The notes: generated from the sequence alone by a model not told the origin. A stretch of DNA of 64,000 nt from Furfurilactobacillus rossiae DSM 15814 (GCF_000428925.1 NZ_AUAW01000007.1:1-64000); one strand, 5' to 3'; counted from the first letter of the stretch, positions 42,816 through 51,041 are shown. Numbers and translations: made by a program.

Positions 42816-43652
42816 CTACCTTTCATTGCCAAACACACGGTGCATATAGTTCCCCGGTGTGGCCCGAATTGGTTCCGATTCACTTTGTAATGTTTCGACG
42901 TGCAGTAATGATGTGAAGTTTTCAGATTGGCGTTCGCCGTTAAAGCGGCCTTCACCAAACACGGTAATGCCGGCAACCTCACAGTCCAGCTCACGAACTA
43001 AGCTAGCAAGACCAGAAATGGTGCCGCCACCCTTAACAAAGTCATCCACAATCAATACCCGTGAACCAGCTGGCAGGGCACGTTTGGAAATTTGCATTTT
43101 TTCGATGGCCGTCGATGAGCCAGATACATAGTTCACGCTGACCGTAGCACCATCTGTGATGGCACCGTCTTGACGAGCAATGACAAACGGCACGTTCAAT
43201 TGCTCCGCAACAGCCTGAGCTATCGGAATCCCCTTCACAGAAACCGTCAATACCATATCAATAGTTTGGTTCATGTATTGAGTCGCAATCAAACGACCGA
43301 TCTGGCGAAGGACTTCTGGTTTGCCTAATAAATCAGATAAGTAGACATAGCCACCTGGCATCACCCGATGGGAATCCGAAACTTCTTTACATAAGTAATC
43401 GATGTATTCAGAAGCGTCTTCCTTCAAAATATATGGAATGAAACGGGCCCCACCAGCAGCACCGGGCAAGGTCTCTAATAGGCCAGTCCCGCGTTCCTGA
43501 AAAGTACGTTTCAAAATGGTTAAATCTTCACTAATCGATGACTTGGCTGACTCGTAACGCTCCGCAAAAAAGGACAACGAAACTAGTGTCCGTGGTCGTT
43601 CCAGTAAGAAGCGCGTCATGTCAATCAATCGATCTGATCGTCTAACTTTCAC
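42816..43652 (-). CDS. purR: Pur operon repressor PurR (Gram-positive type)
   Basis: A PRPP-responsive repressor of purine genes. The N-terminal winged helix (about residues 1-75) begins MKVRRSDRLIDMTRFLLERP. The C-terminal phosphoribosyltransferase-like domain has the PRPP loop LIVDDFVKGGGTISG near residue 205. The 278-residue length is standard. A PurBox-like sequence at its own promoter suggests autoregulation. Confidence 0.96.
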   Translation of the reverse strand: MKVRRSDRLIDMTRFLLERPRTLVSLSFFAERYESAKSSISEDLTILKRTFQERGTGLLETLPGAAGGARFIPYILKEDASEYIDYLCKEVSDSHRVMPGGYVYLSDLLGKPEVLRQIGRLIATQYMNQTIDMVLTVSVKGIPIAQAVAEQLNVPFVIARQDGAITDGATVSVNYVSGSSTAIEKMQISKRALPAGSRVLIVDDFVKGGGTISGLASLVRELDCEVAGITVFGEGRFNGERQSENFTSLLHVETLQSESEPIRATPGNYMHRVFGNER

Positions 43653-43717
43653 GTTTAGCTACCTCAACTCATTTTTAATTTCACAATGAACGACAAAAAG
43701 CGTTCTTTCCTTGGTTA

Positions 43718-43740
43718 ATAATAGCACAATGTTCGTAATT
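43718..43740 (-). promoter_or_regulatory. purR promoter with PurBox-like operator
   Basis: On the minus strand AATTACGAACATT (43740-43728) resembles the PurBox core (CGAACAWT flanked by A/T). It sits just upstream of the extended -10 TGCTATTAT (hexamer 43723-43718). PurR normally binds two inverted boxes; the second is not clear here. Confidence 0.5.
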
Positions 43741-43756
43741 ACTGGGCGCTTCTCAC

Positions 43757-43779
43757 AAAAAAAGCGCCGTTTCCGACGC
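43757..43779 (-). terminator. Terminator after the zinc ABC permease gene
   Basis: On the minus strand GCGTCG-GAAA-CGGCGC forms a compact stem with a GAAA tetraloop, followed by TTTTTTT. Confidence 0.82.
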
Positions 43780-43794
43780 CGTTCTCATACCACT

Positions 43795-44592
43795 TTAATT
43801 TCGTGCTGTGAAGCGATTAAAAATCAGGCCAATAAAGTAAAACAGGACCTCAATGACAGCAATGAAAAACGATACCGGCCAATTCGTCCAGTAACTCAGC
43901 GCTAAGCCTAGCCACACACCAATCAAAGCAAACAGAATGGCTAGCCCGATCATGCTACCAACGCCGTGTGCAAAATATTTCGCCGCCGAAGCAGGCAAAG
44001 TGAGCAAAATAAAGATTAACAGAGAACCCACGATTTGAGCAGCTACACTGACTGAAAATGCTAACGCAACAAGAAAGATGATGGCCAATGTGGTGCCGTG
44101 AATACCGGCAACCCGCGCTCCAACCGCGTCAAACGAATCGAACTTCAAACTCCGGTACACCGCAATAATTACCACAATCACGGCCAAAGCTAAAATAGCA
44201 ACTTGCAGTACCGATGTCCGGCTGATCCCAATGACCGAGCCAAACAAAATATTTGTAGCTGAACTGGCATTTTGGTTTGAGAGCGATAGGAACAGAATTC
44301 CTAACCCAATCGCTAGCGCCGAAATCGAGGTGATGGCAGCTTCGCGACGGGATGCCTTGCTACTTAATTGACCCACCGCAACAGAACTGACGCTGGTAAA
44401 CAATAGCATCCCCGCCAGCGGCGTCCAACCAACAAACAATCCGAAAGCTGCCCCGGCAAACCCTATTTCAGATAACGTGTGCGTTAAGAAAGACATGTTG
44501 CGAGCGACCACAAAAACGCCAACGATACCACTAACAATTGCGATCAATGTGCCCGCTGCAAAGGCATTTTGCATAAATGGATAACTAAGCAT
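43795..44592 (-). CDS. znuB: Zinc/manganese ABC transporter permease
   Basis: A 265-residue permease of the ABC-3 family with about eight hydrophobic segments. It pairs with the ATPase and binding protein just upstream; its start overlaps the ATPase end by eight bases. The family takes up Zn2+ or Mn2+. Zinc is favoured because of the Zur-like operator upstream of the operon. Confidence 0.9.
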   Translation of the reverse strand: MLSYPFMQNAFAAGTLIAIVSGIVGVFVVARNMSFLTHTLSEIGFAGAAFGLFVGWTPLAGMLLFTSVSSVAVGQLSSKASRREAAITSISALAIGLGILFLSLSNQNASSATNILFGSVIGISRTSVLQVAILALAVIVVIIAVYRSLKFDSFDAVGARVAGIHGTTLAIIFLVALAFSVSVAAQIVGSLLIFILLTLPASAAKYFAHGVGSMIGLAILFALIGVWLGLALSYWTNWPVSFFIAVIEVLFYFIGLIFNRFTARN

Positions 44593-45337
44593 GAGCCGCC
44601 TCCAGTACCGTTTCGTTCAATTCGTCAATCGTCCCCAGCTGATATGGACCCGGTTGCATCAACAAAAAGTTGGTCGAATACTTCTTTGTTAGCGGCAAAT
44701 CATGTGTCACGAAGATAACGGCTGCTTGTGTTTGCTGCTGATATTGTTTAACCAAGTCCAGCAATTCAAACTTCATGTTGTTGTCCAAACTGGCAGTCGA
44801 TTCATCCAAAATCAGCAACTGTGGCTGCCGAATCAAAGCCTGGGCCAAATAAGCTTTCTGTAGTTCGCCACCAGAAACACGACCAAGTGGTGTGTGCGCG
44901 ATCCGCGTCAAATCCGTTTCGCGCAATACTTGGTTCAAACGCTGCTTTTCATGTTTTGACCACCATGGCGTCAAATGATCATGTAGCGCCAAACCAACAA
45001 AATCCCTCACAGTCAGTGGGTATTCGTTATCAACGTTTCTAAATTGCGGTACGTAACCAATCGTGACCTGAGAGCGACTTGGCAAAAACGAAACTTCGCC
45101 AGCCGTGGGCCGTAGCTGTTGGAGTAAAATTCGAATAAGGGTTGTTTTACCAATCCCATTTTCGCCAAGCACGCTAAGAAATTCGCCACGCTTTAACGTA
45201 AACGTAAGTCCTTGAAACACCGTTTTTTGGCCAAACTTCATCCCCAATTTATCCACGGTCATAATGGTATCTTCGGTTAGTTGGCTATCAGGTTGATCAT
45301 TGGAATAAATCGTTTGATGCGTCTCATTACTTGCCAT
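44585..45337 (-). CDS. znuC: Zinc/manganese ABC transporter ATP-binding protein
   Basis: A 250-residue ATPase. Walker A is GENGIGKTTLIR (~58), the Q-loop near GYVPQFRNV (~92), signature VSGGELQKAYLAQA (~150), Walker B LLILDESTASLD (~170) and switch His in FVTHD (~205). The ATG at 45337 has AGGAGG nine bases upstream and overlaps the end of the binding-protein gene by 11 bases. About 25 extra N-terminal residues precede the ABC core. Confidence 0.92.
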   Translation of the reverse strand: MASNETHQTIYSNDQPDSQLTEDTIMTVDKLGMKFGQKTVFQGLTFTLKRGEFLSVLGENGIGKTTLIRILLQQLRPTAGEVSFLPSRSQVTIGYVPQFRNVDNEYPLTVRDFVGLALHDHLTPWWSKHEKQRLNQVLRETDLTRIAHTPLGRVSGGELQKAYLAQALIRQPQLLILDESTASLDNNMKFELLDLVKQYQQQTQAAVIFVTHDLPLTKKYSTNFLLMQPGPYQLGTIDELNETVLEAAHA

Positions 45338-46259
45338 GCTGATTGTCCTCCTCTAACGCAGTTTTGACTTGGTTCAATTCGTTTGTCATCCAACGTACGT
45401 ACGACTGATTGGACGGCAACGTTTCTGTCACTTGAACCACTGGGATGTGGTAGCGCCGTGCTTGTTTGGTCATTGAGTTCACAATTGGCTGTGAGTTTTG
45501 TGTGTTCACAACCCACAAGGCAACCCTGTGTTGTTTAAAATCACGCGTTAGTTTGGCAATGTCTGCTGGTGATGGATCCGTTCCCTCTTCAACAGCGCGC
45601 GCAAAGTGATTATCTGAAATCTTTAGATTAACCGCCGTCAATGTGTCATTGAACACCGGCTCACTAACAGCAACCGCTTGGTGATGACCTGTGCGTTTCA
45701 ACTGTTTAATCGTCTTTTTCCACGGCGCCAGTGTCTTAAGATACCGATTGGCATTCCGTTTAAAAGTCGCTTTATGCTCAGGTTGTAAACTCGAAAAGCG
45801 GGTTACCATCTGTGCAACTAAGCGTGGCATCGCCTGCGGATTGTACCAAATGTGCGGATTCTCGCCGACCCGTCGGTGCATCAAATCTGTACCGACATTA
45901 ATGGTGCGCTGCTCCTGACCATTCGCCGCCACAACTTTTCCCAACCAGTCATCATAGCCCAAGCCATTTTCAATGATCACATCAGCCTTAGCGACCTGCT
46001 TAGCAGTGTGAGTCGTTGGTTCAAAACTTTCCGCGTCAACGCTAGGACTGTTAATAACAGCCGTTACTTGACCGTATTGTCCAAGCACCGCGCTGGCAGC
46101 TTGAGCGTAGAAATCCAGCGAACTGACTACGCGAATTTTGGTGGTCGACGTGGTTCGAGCAACAGTCCGTCGTTGATCCACTGCTATACTCACCGTCACT
46201 GTTACCAACAGCAATGCTATAATGCTTAGAATATGTAAAACTCTTTTATGGCTTCGCAA
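45327..46259 (-). CDS. znuA: Zinc ABC transporter substrate-binding protein
   Basis: A cluster A-I (ZnuA/AdcA-like) metal-binding protein of 310 residues. A basic N terminus and hydrophobic segment (about residues 7-26) form the signal peptide or anchor; I see no lipobox Cys. Metal-ligand motifs: THTAKQVAKAD (~82), ENGLGYDDW (~97) and NPHIWYNPQAM (~131). The start is a TTG at 46259 with AAAGGACG upstream; a frame to 46340 would run through the operator. First gene of the operon. Confidence 0.9.
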   Translation of the reverse strand: MRSHKRVLHILSIIALLLVTVTVSIAVDQRRTVARTTSTTKIRVVSSLDFYAQAASAVLGQYGQVTAVINSPSVDAESFEPTTHTAKQVAKADVIIENGLGYDDWLGKVVAANGQEQRTINVGTDLMHRRVGENPHIWYNPQAMPRLVAQMVTRFSSLQPEHKATFKRNANRYLKTLAPWKKTIKQLKRTGHHQAVAVSEPVFNDTLTAVNLKISDNHFARAVEEGTDPSPADIAKLTRDFKQHRVALWVVNTQNSQPIVNSMTKQARRYHIPVVQVTETLPSNQSYVRWMTNELNQVKTALEEDNQHGK

Positions 46260-46287
46260 AGGAACGTCCTTTCTGAAATCAATATGT

Positions 46288-46308
46288 AAAAAGTAATGAT
46301 TACGTTTT
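46288..46308 (-). promoter_or_regulatory. Zur-like operator of the zinc transporter operon
   Basis: On the minus strand the site reads AAAACGTAATCATTACTTTTT. It matches the B. subtilis Zur box pattern (AAATCGTAAT-N-ATTACGATTT) at most positions, including the central TAATCATTA palindrome. It lies about 30 bases before the start codon, where a zinc-bound repressor would block transcription. Confidence 0.72.
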
Positions 46309-46486
46309 AACAGTTTACCGAATGTTTCCCCAAAATGCAATTAGTAGATGTGCCAACGTAACTTGTTCTTAAACGGCTTAAATTCTTGTTATCTATTAAA
46401 TCGAAACGTCATATTTTGAAAATATGTGTCTGTGTCGCCTCTTCGTCAGATCTCCGGTTCAAATTCAGTATTTATTACCCGCTGTC

Positions 46487-46515
46487 TTGACAGTCACTTC
46501 AAAAACCGTTACATT
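46487..46515 (+). promoter_or_regulatory. Promoter of the ABC-F gene leader
   Basis: TTGACA (46487-46492), a 17-base spacer and TACATT (46510-46515). The expected start near 46522 gives a leader of about 325 bases before the ABC-F gene. Confidence 0.6.
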
Positions 46516-46563
46516 ATTATCGAAATGATTTATCAATACTAAAATTTTTAAGGAGATCCGCCG

Positions 46564-46575
46564 ATGCGCAACTAA
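46564..46575 (+). CDS. Leader ORF 1 (three residues, MRN)
   Basis: ATG CGC AAC TAA, with a perfect AAGGAG eight bases upstream. Minimal ORFs with strong binding sites in the leaders of ribosome-protection genes usually work as antibiotic sensors. Function here is inferred from position. Confidence 0.5.
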   Translation: MRN

Positions 46576-46695
46576 TAACTGTTTTGGAACTAAGTGAACT
46601 CATAATTTCATCTGCGAAATTCTCAGAACATTAACAAAATTGGGCTAGTTTGCCCTCTGCGAAGAAATTTCAATAGATGGTTATGAATTCATTCA

Positions 46696-46770
46696 GTGCC
46701 AGCAGTTACACGTTGCGGGGGTGGACTCTTTTTTTGTGCGCTTCCCCGCATGTCTGGACTGCCTTGGCAC
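46696..46770 (+). other. Leader RNA fold with internal T7 run
   Basis: GTGCC..GCAGT (46696-46706) can pair with ACTGC..GGCAC (46758-46770), enclosing GCGGGG (46715-46720) with CCCCGC (46744-46749). Seven T residues (46729-46735) lie in the inner loop. A weaker alternative, AGT..CC..GCA with TGC..GG..ACT, would end just before those T residues like a terminator. Two exclusive folds of this sort suggest attenuation; this part is tentative. Confidence 0.45.
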
Positions 46771-46789
46771 GTTCTGGGGAGGTTATAAA

Positions 46790-46813
46790 ATGAAATATTT
46801 TCTTCTCGCTTAA
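46790..46813 (+). CDS. Leader ORF 2 (seven residues, MKYFLLA)
   Basis: ATG at 46790 follows GGGGAGG with seven bases between. It encodes MKYFLLA and stops 33 bases before the ABC-F start. Small hydrophobic leader peptides of this kind precede macrolide/lincosamide resistance genes. Confidence 0.5.
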   Translation: MKYFLLA

Positions 46814-46846
46814 CACCTATCTAGTTAACTTGTAAGGAGTGATTTC

Positions 46847-48310
46847 ATGTTTGTTATCCAAGCACAAAATATTGCCATAACACGGCATCAACAACAATTA
46901 TTTAATATTGAGCAACTCGTCATTAATCCTGGTGACCGCATCGGTCTCATCGGTGCTAATGGTGCTGGTAAAACAACGCTGATTGATATTCTGACCGGCG
47001 CCCTAACACCCGATGCTGGCACGATTGATCGTCAAACGACCCCCGTTGTTGTCCATCAACTGCACGATATTTCCACGCAAAGCGGTGGTGAACAGGTTAA
47101 AAACGCCATTTTGACAGCTTTACGTCAACAACCTGAATGGTTAATTCTGGATGAGCCCAGCGCTAATTTAGACGAGACAAACCAGCAGTGGTTGATTGAC
47201 CAGCTCAATCGATTCAAAGGCACCTTGCTACTGATTTCGCATGATCGAACATTGCTCAATGCTGTCACGACCACAACTTGGTCGCTCGCTGATCATACCC
47301 TGACGATGTTTGCCGGCAATTATGATGCCTTTACGGCCAATGAGACGGCCCAACGCAATAATCAAGCGGCCGCATTCCGAAATTACCAGCAGCAGAAGCA
47401 TAAGCTGGAGGTCGCCGCTATCAAACGCACTGAACGGGCTGCCAAAACAACAAAGCCTAACCCCCACAATCACAGTCGTAACGAGCTCCAGGATATGAAA
47501 AGCTCACTACGCCGTAATCAAGGCAAAATGACCAAAGCAGCGCGTGTTATGAAGGATCACGCTGAACATTTGACACCAGTTGCCAAACCCACTGAGCAGC
47601 CCTCAGTTACCTTACGAGCGGAACAGTTCGCCACTTTAGGCCGGCATACGCCGATCAACATTCAGCATCTAGCCTTGAAAGCTGGCAAACGAACACTGGC
47701 AAACGATGTCAACTTTGTCCTCCACACTGGTGACCGTGTCGCTATCACCGGACCAAATCAGGTCGGTAAAACGACACTGCTTCGCGCCGTTTTAGCTAAC
47801 CAAAATCAGGCCATTAGCGTCAATCCGGCGGTCAAATTTGGCTACTTTGCTCAGAATATGAGCCGCTTGGATCTAACTGCCACCATTTGGCAAAACGTGA
47901 CTGAACATACGCGTCAGGACAACGCTATTGTCCGTACAATCTTGGCTGAATTTGGTTTTAAAGCAACTGCCCTAGATATTCCTGCCCAAAACCTAAGCGG
48001 CGGCCAACGTGTTAAGGTTTCACTGGTTAAAGTTCTGCTCAGCGACGCCAATGTGCTTATCCTTGATGAGCCAACGAACTACCTTGATTTACCAACACTC
48101 ACAGCACTCGAACAATTTTTAACCACCTATCCTGGCACCGTTTTGTTTGTCTCACATGATGAAACATTTGTGACACACGTCGCGACTCGCGTCTTAAAGC
48201 TTTCTAATCACGGTCTAGTTGACCCCAATCAGGTGGCTACCAAACGGATTACGGCGGCGCAACGTCAAGCTGCTGATGAGGCATTGCTCGCTCAGTTTCG
48301 TAATTTGTAG
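46847..48310 (+). CDS. ABC-F family ATPase, probable ribosome-protection protein
   Basis: 487 residues, two ABC domains and no membrane part. NBD1: GANGAGKTTL (~37), signature SGGEQVK (~81), Walker B WLILDEPSANLD (~100). A charged linker spans about 165-250. NBD2: GPNQVGKTTLL (~303), LSGGQRVKVSL (~384), VLILDEPTNYLD (~402). NBD1 is short (about 45 residues from Walker A to signature). I recall this short form from VmlR/Vga/Lsa-type proteins, which displace antibiotics from the ribosome. The drug range cannot be read from sequence. Regulation by the leader ORFs is likely. ATG follows AAGGAGTGATTTC. Confidence 0.85.
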   Translation: MFVIQAQNIAITRHQQQLFNIEQLVINPGDRIGLIGANGAGKTTLIDILTGALTPDAGTIDRQTTPVVVHQLHDISTQSGGEQVKNAILTALRQQPEWLILDEPSANLDETNQQWLIDQLNRFKGTLLLISHDRTLLNAVTTTTWSLADHTLTMFAGNYDAFTANETAQRNNQAAAFRNYQQQKHKLEVAAIKRTERAAKTTKPNPHNHSRNELQDMKSSLRRNQGKMTKAARVMKDHAEHLTPVAKPTEQPSVTLRAEQFATLGRHTPINIQHLALKAGKRTLANDVNFVLHTGDRVAITGPNQVGKTTLLRAVLANQNQAISVNPAVKFGYFAQNMSRLDLTATIWQNVTEHTRQDNAIVRTILAEFGFKATALDIPAQNLSGGQRVKVSLVKVLLSDANVLILDEPTNYLDLPTLTALEQFLTTYPGTVLFVSHDETFVTHVATRVLKLSNHGLVDPNQVATKRITAAQRQAADEALLAQFRNL

Positions 48311-48343
48311 TCGTCTTTTCAAGCTCATTCACCCATCCAACAA

Positions 48344-48506
48344 GGAGCTGTAACACAAGTCTGGTTTGAGAACGAGCATTAACCCAAAACTGACCTATTC
48401 CCGAACTTGGGGAATGGGTCAGTTTTGGGTTAAGCGGAATTCTCAGGACTTTGGAGCGCGATATTGCTCATATTATTCGTCCCCAATAAACTTGTATCAC
48501 AGCTCC
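48344..48506. repeat. MITE-like long imperfect palindrome
   Basis: A 163-bp segment bounded by 17-base inverted ends (GGAGCTGTAACACAAGT and ACTTGTATCACAGCTCC, two mismatches). At its centre is a 24-bp hairpin (48379-48402 with 48410-48433, one G-T pair). It lies between convergent genes. The central stem has no T-run on either side, so it is not a standard terminator, although it may stop transcription. Confidence 0.7.
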
Positions 48507-48522
48507 TTTTTAGCCACACGTT

Positions 48523-49455
48523 TTATTTCACATAACGATTTAAAAAATCCGTTAGCGTTTGACGATATTTGCTCGGTTGCGTTCGAATGCTTGAGATATG
48601 CGCAGCCTCGTCATCAATAACCAGTTGCTTAGGTTCATTTGCCCGGGCATACAGCTCGTACGCATCCCCAACTGGCACCGTTTGATCTTTAGCACCATGA
48701 AACACCAAGATTGGTAAATGATTTTTAGCCACCTCTGCTAAAATGTCACCATCTTTAAAGGCATAGCCAGCCTGACGTTTGGCGAAATCATCAGCGATTG
48801 GCATCAACACGCTGCTGGGCACATGATACTTATGCCACAGCCGAAACTTGCCTTCCTGAAAAACGTTTCGAAAACCGCTATCTTCAACAATGGCGCGCAC
48901 GTTATGCGGCAACGTCTGACCACTTGTAGCCATTACCGTTGTGGCGCCCATACTAATCCCCATTAACACGATGTTAACTTGCTCTCCTTGGTTAGCAATA
49001 ACCGTGTCGATCCACTGCTGGTAATCATTTCGATCCAGCCAACCAAAACCAATCACATTACCATCACTACGCCCATGTGCACGTGCGTCTGGCATTAACA
49101 CACTGTACCCGGCGTCCATGAACAACCGGGCGTAAGGAATCATTTGTTCCCGTGAGTGATGCAAACCGTGGGCCAAAATAGCAACTTTATTGGTAGCCTT
49201 GACGTTTGGCATAAACGTCGCCCGTAAGGTCAGCCCGTCAGCCGTTTTAATCGCCCACGGTACCTGTTCTTGGTGTTTAAACCCCTCATTTTCAATGTCT
49301 GTGTTAGCCTCAAGTGAAGCCTGTCGACCGGCTAGCTTTTGCTTGTTGGACCAACCCGTTGCGAGCAAATAAACTGTGTAACCAGCACCAATCAAAGTCA
49401 TGTAACTCGTGGCAACAGCCAACGCAGTACGTTTGATTAACGTTTTTTTATTCAT
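48523..49455 (-). CDS. Membrane-anchored alpha/beta hydrolase
   Basis: 310 residues. One N-terminal membrane segment (about 12-32) is followed by an alpha/beta hydrolase domain. The oxyanion region is HGLHHSREQ (~92) and the nucleophile Ser is in MGISMGATTV (~167). The acid is probably in DQTVPVGDAY (~257), and the His in AAHISSIRT (~285). It resembles the YqkD-type hydrolases of Firmicutes. Substrate unknown. Confidence 0.85.
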   Translation of the reverse strand: MNKKTLIKRTALAVATSYMTLIGAGYTVYLLATGWSNKQKLAGRQASLEANTDIENEGFKHQEQVPWAIKTADGLTLRATFMPNVKATNKVAILAHGLHHSREQMIPYARLFMDAGYSVLMPDARAHGRSDGNVIGFGWLDRNDYQQWIDTVIANQGEQVNIVLMGISMGATTVMATSGQTLPHNVRAIVEDSGFRNVFQEGKFRLWHKYHVPSSVLMPIADDFAKRQAGYAFKDGDILAEVAKNHLPILVFHGAKDQTVPVGDAYELYARANEPKQLVIDDEAAHISSIRTQPSKYRQTLTDFLNRYVK

Positions 49456-49492
49456 TCAGTCACTCCAAACCTGATTCTTCTTTAAGCTACCT

Positions 49493-50383
49493 TCAAACGG
49501 ATGCCGATGGTTGCGCAAAATCAGTGTGCAAACTAACGGGACGCACAACATGGACTTCCCGACAAAAACCTGACAAACCGTTAGCTACGTGCTGAGCCCG
49601 TGATTGTTTACGGCAGATGCCAAACACCGTTGGGCCTGTGCCACTCATTTCGGCCACATCTGCGCCAAAACGAACCATCTGCTCCTTAAGATGATTAACC
49701 GTTGGATAAAGCCGTGACGTAATCGGCGTTAACACGTTTTCCACGGAATCACAAATTTCATCATAGTCACCTCGCTGAATTGCAGCGACTAGTGACTGCG
49801 TATCCGCGTGCCGAACCTCGTCATAGTTGATGCGACGCAAAATCGACGGTGTTGACACGCTGATTTTAGGTTTAGCAATCACTACCCACATCGGGGGTAG
49901 TTTAGGTAATTGCGTGATAATCTCACCGCGCCCCGTCACGTGCGCCGTTTGACTACAAACACAATATGGTACATCCGCATCAATCTGTAATCCTAATTGG
50001 CACAAAGTTGCTTGATCTAAATTGAGCTCCCAGAGTCGGTTGAGTGCCCGCAATACCGCCGCTGCATCCGATGAGCCACCGCCCATTCCAGCCGCAACCG
50101 GAATATGCTTTTCAATGTGGATATTCATCGCTTCTTTACGACCATACGTGGTTGCCAACAAGTGAGCAGCCTGGTAAGCAAGGTTACGATGGTCATTTGG
50201 TAAAAAGCCACTATCTGTGGTGACTTTAATGCGGCCATTGCGGCCCAGTGTTTTAACGGCGACATAATCCGCCAAATCGACGGACGTTAAAACCATATCC
50301 CATTCTTCACTGCCATCATGGTGATGAAAGGGTGTATCGAGGCTCAAATTCAGCTTGGCCGGCGCCTTTTCCAGTGTCTCCGT
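49493..50383 (-). CDS. ispE: 4-diphosphocytidyl-2-C-methyl-D-erythritol kinase (IspE), apparent ACG start
   Basis: GHMP kinase of 296 residues: EKAPAKLNLSLD at the N terminus and ATP loop PVAAGMGGGSSDAAAVLRAL near residue 95. A perfect GGAGGTGA lies upstream. The in-frame codons that follow are TTT, ACG, GAG, ACA, CTG, with no ATG, GTG or TTG. Starting at ACG (50383) would give M-ETLEKAPAK, the expected family N terminus. The longer frame to 50686 runs through the promoter and repeat copy J. Lactobacilli use the mevalonate route, so IspE is probably an orphan of the MEP pathway. It is the old B. subtilis neighbour of veg and ksgA. Confidence 0.82.
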   Translation of the reverse strand, partial: TETLEKAPAKLNLSLDTPFHHHDGSEEWDMVLTSVDLADYVAVKTLGRNGRIKVTTDSGFLPNDHRNLAYQAAHLLATTYGRKEAMNIHIEKHIPVAAGMGGGSSDAAAVLRALNRLWELNLDQATLCQLGLQIDADVPYCVCSQTAHVTGRGEIITQLPKLPPMWVVIAKPKISVSTPSILRRINYDEVRHADTQSLVAAIQRGDYDEICDSVENVLTPITSRLYPTVNHLKEQMVRFGADVAEMSGTGPTVFGICRKQSRAQHVANGLSGFCREVHVVRPVSLHTDFAQPSASV

Positions 50384-50418
50384 AAAATCACCTCCGCTAC
50401 CACGAAATATATAACGTA

Positions 50419-50424
50419 AGTATA
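50419..50424 (-). promoter_or_regulatory. Candidate -10 for ispE
   Basis: On the minus strand TATACT lies about 36 bases before the ACG start, with a poor -35. A leader of about 29 bases would carry the GGAGGTGA site. Confidence 0.4.
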
Positions 50425-50493
50425 TTACAGTCCCCCCATAATCGCCACCAGCTCGCGGTAAAATCCAGCGAGGGCACCGTATCCGTCCGCTTA

Positions 50494-50672
50494 CGGTCGT
50501 TTGCTTTTGAAATTCGCCTGTGCGGACCGGTTCAAGCCTCCAAAATTCGGAGTCTCTCACCTCGACTGAAAGCCACACACACCCGTGTCTTTCAGATCGT
50601 CCCGTGTTGTAAATTCGGAAGCCCACCCAATTAACAACACCTTCACTGGCGATTTCAACGCGCACTGCCTCC
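50494..50672 (-). repeat. Structured intergenic element, copy J (locus 4, left)
   Basis: About 179 nt on the minus strand. P1 pairs GTTGAAATCGCC with GGCGAATTTCAA. P2 uses GTGTTGTTAAT / ATTTACAACAC. P3 is CTGAAAG / CTTTCAG. The strings TCGAGGTGAGAGACTCC and TTGAACCGGTCC are present; P4 is CTCC/GGAG. The outer flank has GTCCGCTTA. It is about 70 bases upstream of the ispE promoter and reads toward ispE. Confidence 0.86.
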
Positions 50673-50859
50673 AGCTCATATTTCAAAATAGTCAGTACAC
50701 GTCACTGCATAGATCAGAGCACGATGTTATTTCTGGAAAGGAAGTTATCTTTTACATTTCACCAAGTATGAAATGCCGTCTATCAACTTAAATCTATTCA
50801 CAGCTGTAACTGCACCACTTTGTGTAATTTACATTGTCAATTACTTATGCGCGCTGGCT

Positions 50860-51041
50860 GGGAGGGCGTCAACATTGATACCGAGCCGTGAAGGTGGTGT
50901 TAATTCGAAAGGTTCTCTCGAATTTACACCACGGACGGTCGTCAAGACTCGGATTCCCACGAGGCTCGACGGCGAGGTGAAAGACTGCGGTCTACAGGCT
51001 TGAACCGGTCCCACGGCGAGTGTATCAATGTTGACAACCGG
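50860..51041 (+). repeat. Structured intergenic element, copy C (locus 4, right)
   Basis: About 182 nt on the plus strand, a close relative of copy B. P1 pairs GTCAACATTGATA with TATCAATGTTGAC and GCCGTG with CACGGC. P2 is GGTGGTGTTAATTCGA / TCGAATTTACACCACG. P3 has CGTC/GACG outside CTCG/CGAG; P4 is CTG/CAG. All conserved strings are present. It lies 187 bases from J. Confidence 0.9.

Noticed and set aside
50384-50686. 101-residue extension of IspE back to an ATG at 50686
   Set aside because: It lies within repeat copy J and the ispE promoter region, and has no kinase similarity; the GGAGGTGA at the expected start favours internal initiation.
50773-51003. 76-residue ORF in repeat locus 4, with similar frames at 59441-59626 and 63652-63894
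   Set aside because: The related peptides (for example ARRRGERLRFS-like) come from the shared repeat sequence, not from a conserved protein: frames break between copies and the changes follow base pairing, not codons.
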